A stretch of DNA of 64,000 nt, taken from Frigoribacterium sp. CG_9.8. Its GTDB lineage: Bacteria > Actinomycetota > Actinomycetes > Actinomycetales > Microbacteriaceae. The position numbers and the translations under genes were made by a program. Shown in pieces: positions 1 to 10,675 of this stretch (its first letter is position 1; each line of letters begins with the position of its first letter). The notes under the pieces were generated by a model, which was not told the origin of the DNA, did no database searches, and worked only from the letters and a program-made list of their open reading frames with translations. The stretch covers positions 186,001-250,000 of the forward strand of contig NZ_JADOVH010000004.1 of NCBI RefSeq assembly GCF_015751965.1, given 5' to 3'.

Positions 1-408
1 CCGCACCCGCAGGGTCCAGTTCATCTCGGCTGGGGTGCGGTCACCCTTCATGTTGTTGCACCGCAGACAACACGCCACGAGGTTTTCCCAGCTGTCGGCA
101 CCCCCACGTGAGCGCGGCAGAACATGGTCGATCGTGTTCGCCGCTCCCCCGCAATATCCGCAGCGCTGCCCGTCGCGTCTCAGCACGCCGCGACGCGATA
201 CCGGGATGAGTCGACTGTTCGGGATGCGCACATACCGAGTCAGCAGGATGACAGAGGGTCGGGCGTACGAGCCAGATGCGGACCAGACCGGATGCCCGGC
301 ATCCGCAGCAATAATCGTCGCCTTCTGGTTCATCACGAGCACGAGCGCTCGCTTGAACGACACCACGGCGAGGGGCTCGAAGCCCGCGTTGAGGACCAGC
401 GTGCGCAT
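1..408 (-). CDS. HNH endonuclease family protein (3' end outside window)
   Basis: The frame reads from an ATG at 408 and stays open to base 1, so 136 codons are visible and the C-terminus is cut off by the window edge. The start is MRTLVLNAGFEPLAVV, typical of the small actinobacterial HNH nucleases of about 160-180 residues. A good ribosome site (GAAAGGATGACA) precedes the ATG. A zinc-type CGYCG pair, then DHVLPRSRGG (the HNH His and metal region), then CLRCNNMKGDRTP are all seen in order, matching the HNH fold. The biological substrate of this family is not established. It is transcribed in the same direction as ideR but about 340 bases away behind a terminator, so it is probably a separate unit. 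The family call is firm; the role is unknown. Confidence 0.85.
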   Translation of the reverse strand, partial: MRTLVLNAGFEPLAVVSFKRALVLVMNQKATIIAADAGHPVWSASGSYARPSVILLTRYVRIPNSRLIPVSRRGVLRRDGQRCGYCGGAANTIDHVLPRSRGGADSWENLVACCLRCNNMKGDRTPAEMNWTLRVR

Positions 409-503
409 TGTCATCCTTTCGAAAATGCCTGGACGGCTTCCAGGTAGATCGATGCACCTTGGTTCTGCGAGACGGTTTTGAACGCGGTCACCAGTCGGTT
501 TCA

Positions 504-536
504 GACAAACAAAAAGACACTGTCAATTCGACAGTG
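504..536 (-). terminator. Rho-independent terminator downstream of ideR
   Basis: On the minus strand a 7-bp perfect stem (CACTGTC at 518-524 pairing with GACAGTG at 530-536, loop of 5) is followed by a T-rich run (TCTTTTTGTTTG). It lies about 210 bases beyond the ideR stop and before the HNH gene. The rest of the 409-747 gap shows no gene that I can support. Confidence 0.6.
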
Positions 537-747
537 CCTGATTCTTGCCCGCGTGGAAGTCCACCCGTTGTTGACAGCAGTGCCGTATGAAAAAGTACGC
601 GCGCGCATCCACGGATTGGATGACTCGTGACGGTGACATCAGGCTCTTTCCGAAATCGGCTCTCAGAATTGCAAGAATCTCAGCGTAACCCAGAAAATTC
701 TTACATTAGAGGGTGCGACGCGCACGAAATGAAGCGTTAACGCGTTG

Positions 748-2648
<1,901 letters not shown>

Positions 2649-2650
2649 TC

Positions 2651-2884
2651 GTGAGGCTGTTCCTGAGGGACTCCGAGCGTCGAGCAGACCCTGGTCCGGT
2701 GAAGACGGATGACCGCAGGCCCATGCTCATCGGTCTTGGCGCGTGGGTGATTGCCACAATCGTCGTGCTGCTGTTTCTTACGCCGCTGAGCCACCCGGCC
2801 AACAGTTGGCTGCTCTGGACATGCATGGTGGGAATTGTGCTCGGCCTCGTCGGCCTGGCCTACGCGGCCAAGCGGCACAAGTAG
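2651..2884 (+). CDS. DUF2530 family small membrane protein
   Basis: This is a 77-residue protein starting at GTG 2651, two bases after the serC stop, so it is probably translationally coupled to serC. It contains the conserved PVKTDDRRPM segment of DUF2530, followed by two membrane helices (about residues 26-45 and 53-72) and a short basic tail ending AAKRHK. The family is common in Actinobacteria, often beside serC, and its function is unknown. Confidence 0.8.
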   Translation: MRLFLRDSERRADPGPVKTDDRRPMLIGLGAWVIATIVVLLFLTPLSHPANSWLLWTCMVGIVLGLVGLAYAAKRHK

Positions 2885-2893
2885 CGCTACAGC

Positions 2894-2929
2894 AACCGAT
2901 TTTGCAACCGGTTTTGCGACCGGTTTTGC
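2894..2929. repeat. Three 12-bp tandem repeats between convergent genes
   Basis: Units at 2894-2905, 2906-2917 and 2918-2929 (AACCGGTTTTGC type) fill most of the 56-base gap between the DUF2530 stop and the DUF3027 stop. Each unit holds a self-complementary AACCGGTT core, and palindromic AGCGCT sequences flank the array. It may act as a two-way terminator; that is inference. Confidence 0.5.
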
Positions 2930-2940
2930 AACCGCAGCGC

Positions 2941-3669
2941 TCAGAGGGAGCGCTCGTGCTCATCCTTGTTGTCTTCGTCGTCGTCCGACTCGCCATACTC
3001 GCTGTCATCTGACCCGTCGTTGCCTGCATCGTCGATGTCAACACCGTCGAGATCACCGCCGTGCAGAACGTCACGGCCGAAGTTGTCGTCATCATCGTCG
3101 TCCGACTCGTCGCGGTCGTCATCATCGTCGCGGTCGTCGTCGTCATCGTCGCGGTCGTCGTCATCGTCGTCGCGGTCGTCGTCATCATCGCGGTCGTCAT
3201 CGTCATCGTCGTCGCGGTCGTCATCATCGTCGCGATCGTCATCGTCGTCGTGGCGGTCGTCGCCGTCGCGGCCGTTGATCTCGTTGAGACCGGTCGCCGC
3301 ATCCTGAGCCTCAGTGAGATCGGCGAGGCGATCCACCCAGGGCACCCAGGTTGGAGACAGCAGTGCTCCATCACCCGGGGTCAGTTCGGTTTCAAGCACG
3401 CTCGCCGGTGTGTTCTCGACATGGGCAATGCTCACTGTCCAGCGCCACCCGGGGTAGCCGGAGAGAAGCGTCTCAAAGTAGAGCGTCGTCACACCATCGC
3501 CGTTGTCGATCGATCCCGCCGGTGCACCGATCGACTCGGCAGAAGTGATCTCCCGAAGCGCGGTCCGCGCGAGGTCGAAGTCGGTCTCGGATGCTGCGGA
3601 GAGCTGTGTTATCTCGCCGAGCGCCCCGACAGCCGGCGCCATGGCGGCAGGAGCCATCGAATCAGGCAT
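2941..3669 (-). CDS. DUF3027-like protein with a long Asp/Arg C-terminal tail
   Basis: The chosen start is ATG 3669 (MPDSMAPAAM), overlapping the cold-shock gene stop by 8 bases, which suggests translational coupling. It gives 242 residues. The open frame runs further upstream, but there it lies antisense-offset inside the cold-shock gene. Residues about 25-120 form a folded part (FDLARTALREITSAESIG, GYPGWRWTVSIAHV, PTWVPWVDRL) typical of actinobacterial DUF3027 proteins, which recur beside cold-shock genes. Residues 134-200 are almost only Asp broken by single Arg, and the rest of the tail stays acidic. The function is unknown; an acidic tail could bind cations or basic proteins. The fold assignment is good and the tail is unusual. 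Confidence 0.72.
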   Translation of the reverse strand: MPDSMAPAAMAPAVGALGEITQLSAASETDFDLARTALREITSAESIGAPAGSIDNGDGVTTLYFETLLSGYPGWRWTVSIAHVENTPASVLETELTPGDGALLSPTWVPWVDRLADLTEAQDAATGLNEINGRDGDDRHDDDDDRDDDDDRDDDDDDDRDDDDDRDDDDDDRDDDDDDRDDDDDRDESDDDDDDNFGRDVLHGGDLDGVDIDDAGNDGSDDSEYGESDDDEDNKDEHERSL

Positions 3670-4042
3670 CGAGTTCATCCGCGACCTTGCGCAGCATCGC
3701 AGCGATCGTCGATCCGTGCTTGCTGTCGGGGTAACGTCCGCGCTTGAGGTTGGTACCGATCCCGTCGAGCAGTTTGACGAGATCCTCGATGATGATTGAC
3801 ATGTCATCTGCCGGCTTGCGGCTGAGCTTGGCGAGACTCGGGGGCGCTTCGAGCACGCGCACCGATAGTGCCTGGGCTCCACGCTTGCCGTCGGCGATTC
3901 CGAATTCGAGTTTGGCCCCGGCCTTGACCGTGGTGCCAGCAGGAAGCGCGGAGGCATGGAGGAAGACCTCTTGGCCATCATCGGAACTGATGAAGCCAAA
4001 GCCCTTCTCTTCGTCATAGAACTTAACCTTGCCGGTGGGCAT
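3662..4042 (-). CDS. Cold-shock domain protein with C-terminal extension
   Basis: This is a 126-residue protein. The first ~68 residues are a cold-shock/OB domain with both nucleic-acid-binding motifs: RNP1 (KGFGFI) and RNP2 (VFLHAS), after MPTGKVKFYDEEKG. It binds single-stranded RNA or DNA. The remaining ~58 residues (DDMSIIIEDLVKLLDGIG and following) form an extension typical of the longer actinobacterial Csp proteins. It overlaps the DUF3027 gene by 8 bases, and the pair form an operon. The divergent gap to the next gene is only 68 bases. Confidence 0.9.
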   Translation of the reverse strand: MPTGKVKFYDEEKGFGFISSDDGQEVFLHASALPAGTTVKAGAKLEFGIADGKRGAQALSVRVLEAPPSLAKLSRKPADDMSIIIEDLVKLLDGIGTNLKRGRYPDSKHGSTIAAMLRKVADELDA

Positions 4043-4110
4043 GGCGATACCTCTTTCGCTTGGCTGTGGCCGTAAGCCTACGGGGAGTCGGGGGCCGTAT
4101 CCTTAGCACT

Positions 4111-4449
4111 GTGACAAAAGATATCCCGGCGACTGCTCATCGTAGCGAACGTGTGCTGGCCTTCATGATCGCAGGAATCGTTGGTCTGTCAATCGTGACG
4201 ATTTTCGTCGTGCTCATCGGCACGGGCGCTGGCCTTTCACGAATTGCGCCTGCGTCCCTCTGGCAGGCTCTGACCCTCTTCCCATTCGTCGGGCTGTCGG
4301 TCGGATTTCTCATGATCATTACTCTCCTCGTCGTGAGCGCCCGACGTCGCAGCCGGGAGACACAGGCCGCAACAGCCCGCAGCACCCGAATTGCGCCCAC
4401 AACCCGCAAAAACCGCACGACTCGCACAACCCGCACGACCAGAAAATAG
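4111..4449 (+). CDS. Small membrane protein of unknown function
   Basis: The GTG at 4111 (VTKDIPATAHRSERVLAFM) is preferred over an upstream in-frame start at 4060, because the latter lies in the promoter gap shared with the cold-shock gene. It gives 112 residues with two hydrophobic helices (about 18-41 and 55-78) and a very basic tail made of repeated TTR units. I recognise no domain. It is transcribed with the helicase-associated gene 60 bases downstream. Confidence 0.6.
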   Translation: MTKDIPATAHRSERVLAFMIAGIVGLSIVTIFVVLIGTGAGLSRIAPASLWQALTLFPFVGLSVGFLMIITLLVVSARRRSRETQAATARSTRIAPTTRKNRTTRTTRTTRK

Positions 4450-4512
4450 GACGCAACGATTTGCCGGTGTTGCCGAACCGGCGCCGCCAGACACAGGGAC
4501 GGGTGAGCAGAC

Positions 4513-6384
4513 ATGAGTGACACTCTGTCCTTAGCGACGCGCCTGCGTGCGATGGATGACACGTGCCTGGCTGTGACAGTCCGAGCCAGGGACATCCATC
4601 CCGCCGGAATTAAGGATTTTTTTGATCTTGCAGAGGCCTTCCTCGACCGTGCTTCCGTGCAGCAGATTCTGACGCGGCTCGACCGGGAAACCCTCGCCGT
4701 GCTGTCAGTGATCGCGCAACTCACCGCCGAAACCGGGGCACCGACGGCGGCAGAGGTTGCCGCCCGACTCTCCGTGCTCTCGGCACGTGAGGTGTCCATG
4801 GCATCCATCTCCGATCGCATCTCTGCGGCCGCTGCCCTCACGCTGCTTGAGGCGGAGTCCAATCGGTTCACCGCCTACGGCAGTGTGCGTGACCAGTTGA
4901 ACTCCTGGCCCGTCTTCGGGCTTCCCTCGCTCGCCGATTTGACCGAGGCGAGCGCCCCAGCCGCCGTGGGAACCCTGCCAGATGTCGACCAGCGATTCAT
5001 CGACCGGGTGGGTGCCGAACGCGCTTTTGCCGCCATCACCGGCATCACGCAATTGCTGGTCGAGCTTGAACGCGACCCGGCACGCGAGCTTCAAAAGGGT
5101 GGCGTCGCCCTCCCCGACAGCAAGCGTCTTGCCCACGCGATGAGTGTCGACCTCGAATCGGTTGCCATATTTCTCGCAGTCGCTCACCGTGCCGGATTAG
5201 TGGCACGGGAAAGCGGATCGTGGATGATCACCGAGAGCGGCAGCGGATGGCTTTTGCGGTCTACGGGTGCGCGCTGGGCCACGCTCGGTGCGGCTTGGTT
5301 CGACCGGCTCCCGGTCGACATCCGCACGCTACTCGGGCAGCGTATCCATGCTCTCGGCGCGTCCGGCCTGCACGAATACATCAACTGGCTCTATCCGGCC
5401 GGCGGCGAATGGATGGATGAGCGCATCAGCGCCTACACCCGCGACGCCGAACTGCTCGGCATCACAGCCAACCAGGCACCGACTGGGCCAGGGGCACTGC
5501 TGCTTGCCGACGGCATCCCTGCGGCCGAAGGTGCGATGACCGCGCTGCTTCCCGCCGAAGTGGAGCAGGTCTACCTGCAGCACGATCTCTCCGTCGTCGC
5601 CCCCGGCCCGTTGACTCCCCGAGTGGATGCCCGGCTGCGGTCGCTTGCCGACGTCGAAAGCCGTGCGCTCGCGTCAAGCTATCGGGTGTCGACTTCGAGC
5701 GTCAATCGGGCGATGGCGGCGGGTGAGACAGCGGAGTCGATCCTCGAGTTTCTCGGCGGCATCTCGCTCACCGGCATCCCGCAGCCGCTCAACTACCTCA
5801 TCGGCGAGGCGTCAAGCCGCTACGGACAGGTGCGAGTGGGGAGCCTCGTCGACGCCCGTGCGGATGCTCGGAGCTACATTCGGTCAGACGATGAGTTGCT
5901 CATCGGCACCATTCTCGTCGACCAGAGCCTCTCGTCCCTCGGCTTCGAGCGTACCTCGGAGACCCACGCCGAAAGTCGCTTCCCGCTCGACGTTATCTTT
6001 TGGTCAGTGAGCGATGCGCGCTACCCGATTGCAGCGGAGGATGCCCGCGGCGAAATTGTGGCTCTCCGTCGGCAACGCCATGCCAAATTAGCATCTGCGA
6101 GCGGGGTCGATTCAGTGGACGCGCTTATCGAGCGACTGCGGCTGGGCGGTGAACCCCAGGAAGAAGAGGCGAGCCAAGCCTGGCTGGTGCGCCAGCTCGA
6201 TGCCGCGATCAAGGCGAAGATTCCGCTCACGGTGAGCGTGACCATGCCGAATGGCACTCTCGTGGATTACCAGCTCGAGCCGACCAGTGTGGCAGCGGGA
6301 CGCCTTCGCGGACGCGACAATCGCGCTGCGATCGAGCGCACTCTGCCGCTGTCGCGCATCGCGGGCATCTCGCCGCCAAAGTAG
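4513..6384 (+). CDS. Helicase-associated domain protein (partner of XPB helicase)
   Basis: This 623-residue protein belongs to the actinobacterial family annotated as helicase-associated or helicase C-terminal-domain protein, which is nearly always encoded just before an XPB-type helicase, as here. It contains several winged-helix-like segments in the N-terminal half and the ALASSYRVSTSSVNRAMAAGE stretch in the middle that is typical of the family. There is no Walker A motif, so it is not an ATPase. It probably acts with the helicase at 6440 in DNA repair; this comes from gene pairing, not from seen catalytic residues. Confidence 0.75.
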   Translation: MSDTLSLATRLRAMDDTCLAVTVRARDIHPAGIKDFFDLAEAFLDRASVQQILTRLDRETLAVLSVIAQLTAETGAPTAAEVAARLSVLSAREVSMASISDRISAAAALTLLEAESNRFTAYGSVRDQLNSWPVFGLPSLADLTEASAPAAVGTLPDVDQRFIDRVGAERAFAAITGITQLLVELERDPARELQKGGVALPDSKRLAHAMSVDLESVAIFLAVAHRAGLVARESGSWMITESGSGWLLRSTGARWATLGAAWFDRLPVDIRTLLGQRIHALGASGLHEYINWLYPAGGEWMDERISAYTRDAELLGITANQAPTGPGALLLADGIPAAEGAMTALLPAEVEQVYLQHDLSVVAPGPLTPRVDARLRSLADVESRALASSYRVSTSSVNRAMAAGETAESILEFLGGISLTGIPQPLNYLIGEASSRYGQVRVGSLVDARADARSYIRSDDELLIGTILVDQSLSSLGFERTSETHAESRFPLDVIFWSVSDARYPIAAEDARGEIVALRRQRHAKLASASGVDSVDALIERLRLGGEPQEEEASQAWLVRQLDAAIKAKIPLTVSVTMPNGTLVDYQLEPTSVAAGRLRGRDNRAAIERTLPLSRIAGISPPK

Positions 6385-6439
6385 CGCGCACACTCGACGC
6401 ACCGGAACACTACCCACTCACGTGACCTAAGATTACGAG

Positions 6440-8107
6440 GTGGATGCGTTGTCTGGACCCCTGATCGTGCAGAGCGACCGAACCGTGTTGCTGGAGGTCG
6501 CGCATCCCTCCGCGCAGGATGCCCGCCACGACCTCGCCGTGTTCGCCGAACTCGAGCGTGCGCCGGAGCACATCCACACCTACCGCATCACCCGACTCGG
6601 TCTGTGGAATGCCCGCGCGGCCGGCCACACCGCGGAAAATATGCTCGATACTCTCGAGAAGTATTCCAAGTTCACCATCCCGCAGAGTGTCTCCATCGAC
6701 ATAACCGAGACCGTCGGTCGCTACGGTCGGCTCGTGATCGAGCGTGACGCGAATGGCACCCTCATCCTGCGCTCCACGGATGCCGCGGTGCTCAACGAGA
6801 TCGTTCGGGCCAAGCGCATCGCTCCGTTACTCTTTCTCCCGGATGACCAGCGCGGCACGGGTCCGGCGATCGACCGCTATGAGATCAAGGCCTGGGCACG
6901 CGGACAGGTCAAGCAAGAGCTGGTCAAGCTGGGCTGGCCGGCGGAGGATCTCGCCGGGTACACGCCGGGCACGCCGCATCCGATCGCCCTCGACACCACC
7001 GCGTGGAACTTGCGGGAGTACCAGAACCACGCAGTATCGAGCTTTGTAGACGGCGGATCGGGAGTCATCGTCCTCCCCTGCGGCGCGGGTAAAACGCTCG
7101 TCGGCGCCGGTGCAATGGCCCGGGTCGAGACCACGACGCTGATCCTCGTCACCAATACCGTCTCCGCCAGGCAGTGGCGCGCGGAACTGCTCAAACGCAC
7201 GACCCTCACGGCGGATGAGATTGGCGAATACTCCGGCCAGGTCAAAGAAGTAAAGCCGGTCACCATCGCGACCTACCAGATTCTGACCGCTAAGCGGAAG
7301 GGCGAGTACGCCCACCTCGCACTGCTCGATGCTCTCGACTGGGGGCTCGTGATCTATGACGAGGTGCATCTGCTGCCGGCTCCCGTTTTCAAGCTCACGG
7401 CCGAGCTGCAGGCCCGTCGCCGTCTCGGCCTCACCGCAACTCTGGTGCGTGAGGACGGCCGCGAGGGGGATGTCTTCAGCCTCATCGGTCCCAAGCGGTT
7501 CGACGCACCCTGGAAAGAGATCGAAGCCCAGGGCTTCATCTCCCCCGCCTCGTGCTTCGAGGTTCGCATCGACTTGCCAGCCCAGGAGCGCCTCGAATAC
7601 GCCGCATCCGCCGATGACGAGCGGTATCGACTGGCCGCGACGGCCCCGGCCAAGCTGCAGGTCGTGCGGGACCTGGTCAAGAAGCACGAGGGCGAGCGGA
7701 TTTTGGTTATCGGCCAATACCTCGACCAGATCGACACTCTTGCCGAGACTCTCGACGCGCCCAAGCTCACCGGCTCGACACCGATCGAAGAGCGCGAGAG
7801 GCTCTACCAAGCATTCCGCGAGGGCGAGATCACCGTGCTGGTGGTTTCGAAGGTGGCCAACTTCTCTGTGGACCTGCCAGAGGCGACAGTGGCAATTCAG
7901 GTTTCCGGGAGTTTCGGATCGCGTCAAGAGGAGGCTCAACGCCTCGGACGGCTGCTGCGCCCCAAGGAGAGCGGCCTCCCCGCCAACTTCTACACTCTCG
8001 TCGCGCGCGACACGGTCGACCAGGACTTCGCCCAAAACCGCCAGCGCTTCCTCGCCGAACAGGGCTACAGCTACACGATCCTCGACGGCGACGCGATCGC
8101 CGCCTGA
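6440..8107 (+). CDS. XPB/Ssl2-type DNA repair helicase (superfamily 2)
   Basis: This is a 555-residue DNA helicase of the XPB family. The N-terminal ~190 residues match the bacterial XPB damage-recognition and helicase-associated region. Helicase motif I (Walker A, PCGAGKT) is at about residue 214, motif II is DEVH at about 307, LGLTATLVREDGREGD is at about 330 (the RED motif of XPB) and QRLGRLLRPK is motif VI. Use of DEVH rather than DEAH is normal for XPB. A GTG start at 6440 follows an AGG-rich site. It is 55 bases from the helicase-associated gene and probably forms one operon with it. Confidence 0.93.
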   Translation: MDALSGPLIVQSDRTVLLEVAHPSAQDARHDLAVFAELERAPEHIHTYRITRLGLWNARAAGHTAENMLDTLEKYSKFTIPQSVSIDITETVGRYGRLVIERDANGTLILRSTDAAVLNEIVRAKRIAPLLFLPDDQRGTGPAIDRYEIKAWARGQVKQELVKLGWPAEDLAGYTPGTPHPIALDTTAWNLREYQNHAVSSFVDGGSGVIVLPCGAGKTLVGAGAMARVETTTLILVTNTVSARQWRAELLKRTTLTADEIGEYSGQVKEVKPVTIATYQILTAKRKGEYAHLALLDALDWGLVIYDEVHLLPAPVFKLTAELQARRRLGLTATLVREDGREGDVFSLIGPKRFDAPWKEIEAQGFISPASCFEVRIDLPAQERLEYAASADDERYRLAATAPAKLQVVRDLVKKHEGERILVIGQYLDQIDTLAETLDAPKLTGSTPIEERERLYQAFREGEITVLVVSKVANFSVDLPEATVAIQVSGSFGSRQEEAQRLGRLLRPKESGLPANFYTLVARDTVDQDFAQNRQRFLAEQGYSYTILDGDAIAA

Positions 8108-8109
8108 GC

Positions 8110-8862
8110 TCAGCGGCGCAGTTCGTAGCGCAGCAGTAAGGTGTCGCCCGAAACAAGAACCTGACTGAGAGCCAGGTCGCGTGGGCTCGCGAGGGCACCC
8201 GCAGCAATCCGCTTCGCATCCCCAGCCACGAGCTGCGGACTCACCGTGAGGCAGAGTTCGTCCACGGCGCCAGCCGCGAGAAGGCTGCCAAAGAGCGACG
8301 GGCCACCCTCGCAGTGCTGCTGCGTGAGGCCGCGCTCGGCGAGAGCTGCGACAAGGATCGAAGGATCGAGCTGCTGCTGCCCGGCGATCAGAACGTCGGC
8401 CACCGCCGCGAGGGCGGTGCGCCGATCGTGCGGTGCAGCCTCCGTCGTCACAACAATCGGGCGTACCGGAGCCTCGGTGAAGATGGGCGAGGCAGGGTCG
8501 AGGGTGAGGCTGTTGGAGACGATCGCGAATACGGGATGCGCAGGCAACCCGCGCGCGACTCGTCGCGCAGCCGACGCTGGCGGCAACACCATCGCGCCGT
8601 ATCCCTCTGAGCGCACGGTGCCAGCGCCGACAATCACGACGTCGCACAGTTCGCGCAGAAGGTCGAATATCCGATGATCAGCGTCAGTACCGAGTCCGCC
8701 CGATACTCCGTCCACGGCCGCGGCTCCGTCGGCGCTCGAGACGAAGTTGACCCGCAGCCAGGGGACGGAGCGATCCGCCCGATCGTAGAGTGCCGAGATG
8801 GCATCGTCTGAGAGGTCGGAAGCCGGTAGCGGCAGCAGGCAGTCAATTCGCACTGCGCCCAT
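8110..8862 (-). CDS. RibD C-terminal-type pyrimidine reductase family protein
   Basis: This 250-residue protein is related to the reductase domain of RibD and to dihydrofolate reductase. The NADPH-binding fold is seen as WLRVNFVSSADGAAAVDG, VIVGAGTVRSEGYGAM and CEGGPSLFGSLLAAGAVDELCLTVSP, in that order. The ATG at 8862 was chosen; a GTG at 8898 in the same frame would add 12 residues, and neither has a strong ribosome site. It follows the dihydropteroate synthase-like gene by 39 bases and is convergent with XPB, whose stop is two bases away. Its substrate is not known: stand-alone actinobacterial members have been linked to flavin or folate metabolism only by similarity. Confidence 0.82.
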   Translation of the reverse strand: MGAVRIDCLLPLPASDLSDDAISALYDRADRSVPWLRVNFVSSADGAAAVDGVSGGLGTDADHRIFDLLRELCDVVIVGAGTVRSEGYGAMVLPPASAARRVARGLPAHPVFAIVSNSLTLDPASPIFTEAPVRPIVVTTEAAPHDRRTALAAVADVLIAGQQQLDPSILVAALAERGLTQQHCEGGPSLFGSLLAAGAVDELCLTVSPQLVAGDAKRIAAGALASPRDLALSQVLVSGDTLLLRYELRR

Positions 8863-8901
8863 CAGGCAGCACCCATCAGACAGCGCCCAGCGGAGCACAC
8901 A

Positions 8902-9759
8902 TCAGACATTGTGGCGCGCGTGCACGGGTTGGCGGAATCCGAGCACGACTTCGGTGAGCCGCACCGCGTCGACGGCGGCCGGCACATCGTGCATCCGTAC
9001 GATTCGTGCGCCGTTCATAATGCAGATCACCGCTGCGGCGATGGTGCCGGATTGGCGCTGCCCCTGCTCGCGGTCGATGCACTCGCCGATAAAGTCCTTA
9101 TTCGACACCGCTGCGAGGGTCGGCAGACCGATCGCAGCGATTTCCTGCAGGCGCCGAGTGATCTCCAGGGTGTGCACCGTGTTCTTATTCAGATCATGGC
9201 CCGGATCAATGATCAGGCGGTTCCGGGGGATACCGGCCGCCTCAGACTGCCGCACCCGATCGCGAAGGAAATCGACCACCTCCCGAATCACGTCGTCGTA
9301 GTGGGGGCTCTGCGGCTCGCTGCGCGGCACTCCGTTGCTGTGGGTGAGCACGAGGGTGGCGTTGCTCGCCGCTACGACACCCGCCATGCCGGGGTCAGAG
9401 CATCCGCTGGTGTCATTGATGACGGATGCCCCGGCCTCGATGCTGAGCCGGGCAACTTCCGCGTTCGTCGTGTCCACCGAGATCACCACGTCGCTGCGGG
9501 CATGGATGGCGGCAATCACCGGCACGACGCGGTCGAGTTCCTCGGCGAGGCTCACCGGATCTCCCCGGCCGAAGGGCACTCCCCCGATGTCGACCCAGTC
9601 GGCACCGGCAGCGTCCGCCGCGAGTGCGGCTTCCACCGCGCGGTCGAGCGCAAAGGTTGCCCCCTTGTCGAAGAAGGAGTCGGGGGTGCGGTTGATGATT
9701 GCCATGACCGCGACCTGCCGGTCGAAGTCGAACGTGCGACTTCCAATGATGCGGTCCAT
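8902..9759 (-). CDS. Dihydropteroate synthase-like protein (FolP2 type)
   Basis: This 285-residue protein has the DHPS TIM-barrel. The motifs are MAIINRTPDSFFDKGATF (usually NVTPDSFSDGG), WVDIGGVPFGRGDPVS, VISVDTTNAEV, GASVINDTSGC, LIIDPGHDLNKN and a final ARIVRMHDV (RVHDV, phosphate binding). The canonical D-I-G-G-E-S-T-R-P-G loop is replaced by DIGGVPFGRGD, losing Glu-Ser-Thr, as in the mycobacterial FolP2 group, where synthase activity has not been found. It lies beside a RibD-like reductase and not with folE, folB or folK, so another pterin-related task is possible. The fold is certain; the reaction is doubtful. Confidence 0.85.
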   Translation of the reverse strand: MDRIIGSRTFDFDRQVAVMAIINRTPDSFFDKGATFALDRAVEAALAADAAGADWVDIGGVPFGRGDPVSLAEELDRVVPVIAAIHARSDVVISVDTTNAEVARLSIEAGASVINDTSGCSDPGMAGVVAASNATLVLTHSNGVPRSEPQSPHYDDVIREVVDFLRDRVRQSEAAGIPRNRLIIDPGHDLNKNTVHTLEITRRLQEIAAIGLPTLAAVSNKDFIGECIDREQGQRQSGTIAAAVICIMNGARIVRMHDVPAAVDAVRLTEVVLGFRQPVHARHNV

Positions 9760-9867
9760 CTGACCACACTAGCCACGGAAAGCCCGATCCCCGCCGAGAA
9801 TGAAAAGCTCGAATCATCCGTCACCGATACCCAGGATATGCACAGCTAACGCGCAGATACTTGGGAC

Positions 9868-10560
9868 ATGAGCGATGGCCCGAAGATTCTGATTGTTGAC
9901 GACGAACCAAACATCCGCGACCTGCTGACGACGAGCCTCCGGTTTGCCGGTTTCGCGGTGCGTGCCGTGGGAAACGGAGCGCAGGCCATCTCGGCAGTGC
10001 TCGAGGAGGAACCGGACCTCATCATCCTCGACGTGATGCTGCCCGACATGAACGGCTTCGGCGTGACTAAGCGCCTCCGGTCAAGCGGATACACCTCTCC
10101 GATCCTCTTCCTCACCGCCAAGGATGACACCGAAGACAAAATAACCGGACTCACGGTCGGCGGCGACGACTACGTGACCAAGCCGTTCAGCCTGGATGAG
10201 ATCGTCGCGCGCATCAAGGCGATCCTGCGCCGAACTATGCAAGACGAGGAAGACGCCATCATCCGGGCCGGCGAATTGACCATGGACCAAGACACGCACG
10301 AAGTGACCGTCGGGTCTGAGCAGATCGAGTTGAGCCCGACAGAATTCAAGCTCTTGCGCTACCTGATGCTCAACCCCAATCGCGTGCTCTCAAAGGCCCA
10401 GATCCTCGATCACGTCTGGGAATACGACTTCAACGGAGACGCCGGCATCGTGGAGAGTTACATCTCCTATCTGCGTCGCAAGCTTGACCAGTATTCGCAG
10501 GAGCCAGTGATTCAGACCAAACGCGGCTTCGGCTACATGCTGAAAGCGGCCCGCGTCTAG
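9868..10560 (+). CDS. OmpR-family response regulator
   Basis: This 230-residue two-component regulator has a receiver domain (residues about 6-120) carrying the acid pair DD at 11-12, phospho-acceptor D55 (LIILDVMLPD) and the KPF lysine switch. A winged-helix DNA-binding domain (about 132-228) ends in TKRGFGYMLK. It is followed 115 bases later by its histidine kinase, so the pair forms one operon. The signal is not evident from sequence. It resembles the TrcR/CseB-like actinobacterial group, but I do not give a symbol. Confidence 0.9.
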   Translation: MSDGPKILIVDDEPNIRDLLTTSLRFAGFAVRAVGNGAQAISAVLEEEPDLIILDVMLPDMNGFGVTKRLRSSGYTSPILFLTAKDDTEDKITGLTVGGDDYVTKPFSLDEIVARIKAILRRTMQDEEDAIIRAGELTMDQDTHEVTVGSEQIELSPTEFKLLRYLMLNPNRVLSKAQILDHVWEYDFNGDAGIVESYISYLRRKLDQYSQEPVIQTKRGFGYMLKAARV

Positions 10561-10675
10561 CAACAGCGTGTGGTGAATGCCCGCTCTGTGCGAGAAACAG
10601 AGCGATCAGTGGCAGGATGTCGGCAGGGTCAGCGAGGTGCACCATCAGGCAACGCGACGTAATCTTGGAATCCTG

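Noticed and set aside
35-481. Plus-strand and alternative minus-strand frames over the HNH gene
   Set aside because: The HNH frame from 408 carries the CxxC and HNH motifs; the others have none.
2778-3374. Thr/Met-, Ser- and Val-rich open frames around the GTC/ATC run
   Set aside because: They are alternative readings of the trinucleotide repeat that encodes the Asp tail of the DUF3027 protein; none has a domain or plausible start.
6827-8647. A 606-codon open frame antisense to the XPB helicase
   Set aside because: It is a shadow of the GC-rich helicase gene: composition is Arg/Gly-rich without motifs, and it crosses two real genes.
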